The notes under the pieces were generated by a model. The model was given only the letters and a program-made list of their open reading frames with translations, ran no database searches and was not told where the DNA came from. This document shows, in pieces, positions 5,784 to 8,155 of a stretch of DNA of 8,155 bases. Source of the stretch: Methanosarcinales archaeon ex4572_44 (GTDB taxonomy: Archaea; Halobacteriota; Methanosarcinia; Methanosarcinales; EX4572-44). Where the stretch lies: the NCBI GenBank assembly GCA_002254825.2, contig NJEL02000058.1, positions 1 to 8,155 on the forward strand. Direction: 5' to 3'. Positions within the stretch are counted from its first letter, which is position 1. Every line of letters starts with the position of its first letter. The translations under genes and the position numbers were made by a program.

Positions 5784-6659
5784 TTAGTCTTCGTCCAGTA
5801 GTCTCTGTAGTTGTCTTTTGCGTGGGTAGTGTGTGGAGTCGATGTTGCCGTTTGCTTCTATCACTGTTACGATGATGCCGAAGCGTTCGGCTGCGCCCTG
5901 GTCTTCTGGCGATAGTATTTTGTCTCCTCCGTGGTGTGAGTGTACGACTTCGATTATGCCAACAACATCTGGTTTGTAGACTGCTTCGATTCCGAGGACG
6001 CCGCCTTTTTGTCTGAATCCTATGTATACTTCGAGTAGTGTTACGCCGACTACGGTGTGTTTTCCGCCGACTACGATGTCGCTTGTGATCCGTTCTTTTT
6101 TGTGTTTGTGGTGTACGAGGAAGCCTGCCTCGCGCTCCTCTTCTTTTGAGATTTTCATGAGTAGTTGGAGGCATTCTTTGAGTGTTCTGCCCTCTACGGG
6201 GATGATTCGTTCGAAGTCGCTCGTGGTGCGTGAGATTTCGTCGTCTGTGAAGCTTCCGATCTTGTCTCGGTTGATGATGTCGAGGATTTTTGCGCCTTGG
6301 ATGCTCAGGATGTTTGAGTCGATGTTGTATTTTTTCTCTTTTTCGATCAGTGTCTGGAGGCGCTCGTGTGCGTCGTCTTTTCGGTTGAGTCTGCGTTTCT
6401 GTAGTTCTTCTGGGTCTGCTATGACTTCTATCAGTCGTGTTTCGATTTCGTGTTCTCCTGCTATTGTGCTGATTTTTTCTGCAAGCTCGATCTCTCCGAG
6501 TTCGAAGATGTCGAAGATGTTCTCGATGCTGCTTCGGATGGCGTCAAAGGCTGTTACCTCTGTGTATAATTGTTTGTCTCCATCGTAGATTGGGAGTGGT
6601 TTTTTCTCTGCTATGATGTTTTTCAGTTTTTGAGTGTTGATGGTTTCGTCTATCTCCAT
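5784..6659 (-). CDS. Protein with C-terminal JAMM (MPN+) metalloprotease signature
   Basis: I do not recognise the family of this 291-residue protein. Its C-terminal half reads as an MPN/JAB domain: an acidic helix-to-strand entry EEEREAGFLV (173-182) where JAMM enzymes carry their catalytic Glu, strands ITSDIVVG and HTVVGVTLLEVYIGF, then VVGIIEVVHSHH and the exact H-x-H-x7-S-x2-D pattern (H240, H242, S250, D253). In known JAMM enzymes the two His and the Asp hold zinc and cleave isopeptide or C-terminal peptide bonds. The first 150 residues are helical and charged, with no motif I know. No signal or membrane segment is seen. GGGTGA precedes the ATG by a suitable distance, and the nadK stop lies only 19 bases upstream, so the two were probably co-transcribed. 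The domain call is inference from the motif; the existence of the gene is secure. Confidence 0.82.
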   Translation of the reverse strand: MEIDETINTQKLKNIIAEKKPLPIYDGDKQLYTEVTAFDAIRSSIENIFDIFELGEIELAEKISTIAGEHEIETRLIEVIADPEELQKRRLNRKDDAHERLQTLIEKEKKYNIDSNILSIQGAKILDIINRDKIGSFTDDEISRTTSDFERIIPVEGRTLKECLQLLMKISKEEEREAGFLVHHKHKKERITSDIVVGGKHTVVGVTLLEVYIGFRQKGGVLGIEAVYKPDVVGIIEVVHSHHGGDKILSPEDQGAAERFGIIVTVIEANGNIDSTHYPRKRQLQRLLDED

Positions 6660-6678
6660 CTTGTCTCACCCATCTATT

Positions 6679-7399
6679 TCATGCAAGCTTGTTCTTGACC
6701 TTTTCGTAGAATCCGTTCTCTTCAAGGCGTATGAATCGCGCTGGAGTTCTCGAACGTGTGATGGTAACGGTGTCGTTCTCTATTATTCTCTCCGTGTGTT
6801 GTCCGTCAACGACCACGAAAGCTTCTTTTCCCGGGTTGGTCAGTTTTATCTCAACTACGCTAGTATCCGGGACCACCCATGGTCTTGATGAGAGTTTAAA
6901 TGGTGCTATTGGCACTATATCTATGGCAGATCTTATCGTTTATGAAGATTGTGTAGGAGAGGATCTTTGCAGGGTTGGCTGTGATTATCACCACTTCGTT
7001 TGTGGCAGGTGGTAACTCTTTGTGGTTGATCGCAACACTGAGCCGTTCTCTCTCCACCACATCAAAACCACTGAGTATTTTATCGATGGTCGTAAGTGCT
7101 TCATCAACGCTGACGTCAACTAAAAATCCAGTGGTTCCGATGTTCACCCCGAGTATCGGGAGTGGATCCTTCATCTTCTGGATAGCCCTAAGAATCGTGC
7201 CGTCACCCCCGACCGAGATCAGTGCAATCGCATCCTTTTCTCGCATCTCTTCCACAGGCGTGCCCTGGGTGTTGATCTCTTCTGCCGTGCAGGGGTCTAT
7301 GAGAAGCTCGATCCTTCCTGTTAGGTGTTGATGTATCTTTTTTACCAGTGCAATCGCTTCAAATCGGTCACATCTTGATATCATGCCAATTCTTTTCAT
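6679..7399 (-). pseudogene. nadK: NAD kinase, broken by an internal deletion and frameshift
   Basis: NAD kinase phosphorylates NAD to NADP and is normally essential. The N-terminal piece runs from ATG 7399: it contains SVGGDGTIL (62-70, the GGDG ATP/NAD site), ILGVNIGTTGFL (82-93) and TNEVVI (133-138), the family's NE motif. It ends around NDK near 6930. The C-terminal piece starts near 6925 in another frame (SAIDIVPIAPFKLSSRPWV), continues VVVDGQ, and ends at 6679. About 30 residues between them are absent, including the conserved GST-AY and AGGP motifs that bind NAD. Read from 7399, translation instead stops at a TAA near 6896. The ATG is preceded by AAGGA about 11 bases upstream. Because the gene is usually indispensable, an assembly or sequence fault, or a second intact copy, must be considered. 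Confidence 0.85.
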
Positions 7400-7505
7400 A
7401 ACTCCATATTTCCTTCACTTTCACTGGTTTTTCTTTCCACCCACAACATTACTACTTGGTCTATCATCTTCATCCTTAACCATGTCTCATACGAATTGTT
7501 CCTAC

Positions 7506-7585
7506 GAGTAAATCCTCAACTTTGTTCGGATTTACTTAAGCATACTGCTTACGTTGTGAGGATTACGAAGTAATCGCGAACACAA
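7506..7585. repeat. Cluster of three inverted repeats upstream of the phosphohexomutase gene
   Basis: Three potential hairpins lie side by side: AGTAAATCC (7507-7515) with GGATTTACT (7528-7536), loop 12; TAAGC (7537-7541) with GCTTA (7547-7551), loop 5; and GATTAC (7561-7566) with GTAATC (7570-7575), loop GAA, the last enclosed by TTGTG (7554-7558) and CACAA (7581-7585). No coding signal covers the region. It lies upstream of the likely TATA box of the plus-strand gene, so it may be an operator array, the 3' structure of a small RNA, or an element remnant. Confidence 0.45.
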
Positions 7586-7599
7586 AGTTATACTTTAGT

Positions 7600-7607
7600 A
7601 CTATAAG
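7600..7607 (+). promoter_or_regulatory. Possible TATA element for the phosphohexomutase gene
   Basis: ACTATAAG lies about 40 bases before the ATG at 7644, within an AT-rich stretch that also offers TTATACT near 7588. A transcript starting near 7628 would have a leader of about 15 bases. No convincing ribosome site is seen apart from a distant AGGA, so the choice is tentative. Confidence 0.35.
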
Positions 7608-7643
7608 AAATCTTTTGTACTTTCAGGACTATTTGATTTTTTG

Positions 7644-8155
7644 ATGACAGGTAATAAGTTGTTCGGTACGAATGGGGTGCGTGGTATCGTCAATGAAGGC
7701 ATGACAGCTCCAATGGCGATGCGGCTCGGTGAGAGCTTTGCCACGTATCTTCACAAAGAGGGTGTGGAGCGTGCGGTCGTTGCCATTGGACGGGATACAC
7801 GCATCTCGGGTGAGATGCTTGGATCTGCTGCCATATCGGGTTTGCTCTCTGGTGGCTGTGTGGTGGTCGATGTTGGGATCGTTCCAACACCCACTCTCCA
7901 GTACCATGTGCGGGATCACGCCGATGCAGGCATCATGGTCACCGCGTCTCATAATCCAAGAGAGTACAACGGCATAAAATTGGTTGCAGGCGATGGAACC
8001 GAGTTCTCACGTGAGGGCGAGGCAGAGGTTGAGCGAATATACCATGCGGGAAAACCCTACCGAGCTGAGTGGAACGAAACAGGCGATCTAAGGTATGATG
8101 GACTGGCAGTTGAGAAGTACATAGATGGCATCCTCAGGGTCGTTGACATTGATGG
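7644..8155 (+). CDS. glmM: Phosphoglucosamine/phosphomannomutase, N-terminal part (runs off the right edge)
   Basis: The alpha-D-phosphohexomutase family interconverts sugar 6- and 1-phosphates through an active-site phosphoserine; archaeal members of this type act on glucosamine- or mannose-phosphate and feed glycan precursor synthesis. The first 170 residues are present: LFGTNGVRG (6-14) at the start, VVAIGRDTRISG (45-56), GCVVVDVGIVPTPTLQY (71-87), and the catalytic loop TASHNP at 100-105 with S102 as the phosphorylated serine, followed by YNGIKL. ATG 7644 is preferred to the adjacent in-frame TTG 7641. A full-length protein would be about 430-460 residues, so domains 2-4 lie beyond the window. 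Substrate choice between GlcN and Man cannot be made from this part. Confidence 0.92.
   Translation, partial: MTGNKLFGTNGVRGIVNEGMTAPMAMRLGESFATYLHKEGVERAVVAIGRDTRISGEMLGSAAISGLLSGGCVVVDVGIVPTPTLQYHVRDHADAGIMVTASHNPREYNGIKLVAGDGTEFSREGEAEVERIYHAGKPYRAEWNETGDLRYDGLAVEKYIDGILRVVDID

Noticed and set aside
5758..6174. Arg/Thr-rich minus-strand frame within the JAMM gene
   Set aside because: Its composition is typical of an out-of-frame shadow, and the JAMM-motif frame is longer, has a ribosome site and a clear domain.
6022..6588. Plus-strand Ser-rich frame opposite the JAMM gene
   Set aside because: It is a mirror of the real coding strand with no start signal or recognisable motif.
7629..7952. 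Minus-strand frame opposite the phosphohexomutase gene
   Set aside because: The plus strand carries the unmistakable TASHNP phosphoserine loop and N-terminal family motifs.

Overview
The window looks archaeal, most likely a euryarchaeote that makes tetrahydromethanopterin (a methanogen, methane- or alkane-oxidising relative, or Archaeoglobus-like lineage). The evidence is an archaeal MptD-type dihydroneopterin aldolase, a Sua5 enzyme, an archaeal GlmM/ManB-type phosphohexomutase, an MJ1311-like sugar-phosphate isomerase, TATA-box promoters, and GGTG-type ribosome binding sites. I cannot fix the genus from sequence alone. There are no tRNA, rRNA, CRISPR or transposase genes.

Layout. At 1-233 (minus) the 5'-truncated end of a HEAT-repeat protein runs off the left edge; its 36-residue repeat is visible as a 108-bp DNA repeat. 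At 362-867 (plus) lies a broken xylose-isomerase-like TIM-barrel gene that has lost its middle. Converging on it is an intact XTP/dITP pyrophosphatase (999-1538, minus). Divergent from that, a strong TATA box and ribosome site drive mptD (1683-2045) and an overlapping small gene with a PD-(D/E)XK-like motif (2042-2572). Converging on this pair is a HIT-family gene (2658-3068, minus). A translationally coupled minus-strand pair follows: a nucleoside 2-deoxyribosyltransferase-like gene (4295-4735), then sua5 (3258-4295). Next come an AAA ATPase lacking its P-loop (4853-5728, minus), a 291-residue protein with an exact JAMM metalloprotease signature (5784-6659, minus), and an NAD kinase gene broken in the middle (6679-7399, minus). 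The right edge holds the 5' end of a phosphoglucosamine/phosphomannomutase gene (7644 onward, plus), preceded by a hairpin-rich intergenic segment.

Themes. Several intact genes serve nucleotide housekeeping (XTP/dITP pyrophosphatase, HIT hydrolase, deoxyribosyltransferase-like enzyme), tRNA t6A modification (Sua5) and methanopterin synthesis (MptD). The strangest feature is that three unrelated genes (sugar isomerase, AAA ATPase, NAD kinase) each keep recognisable N- and C-terminal parts but lack an internal block; two of the junctions also shift the reading frame. This is either real small-deletion decay or an assembly fault, and raw reads would settle it. The most promising under-described proteins are the JAMM-motif protein and the small PD-(D/E)XK-like protein coupled to mptD.
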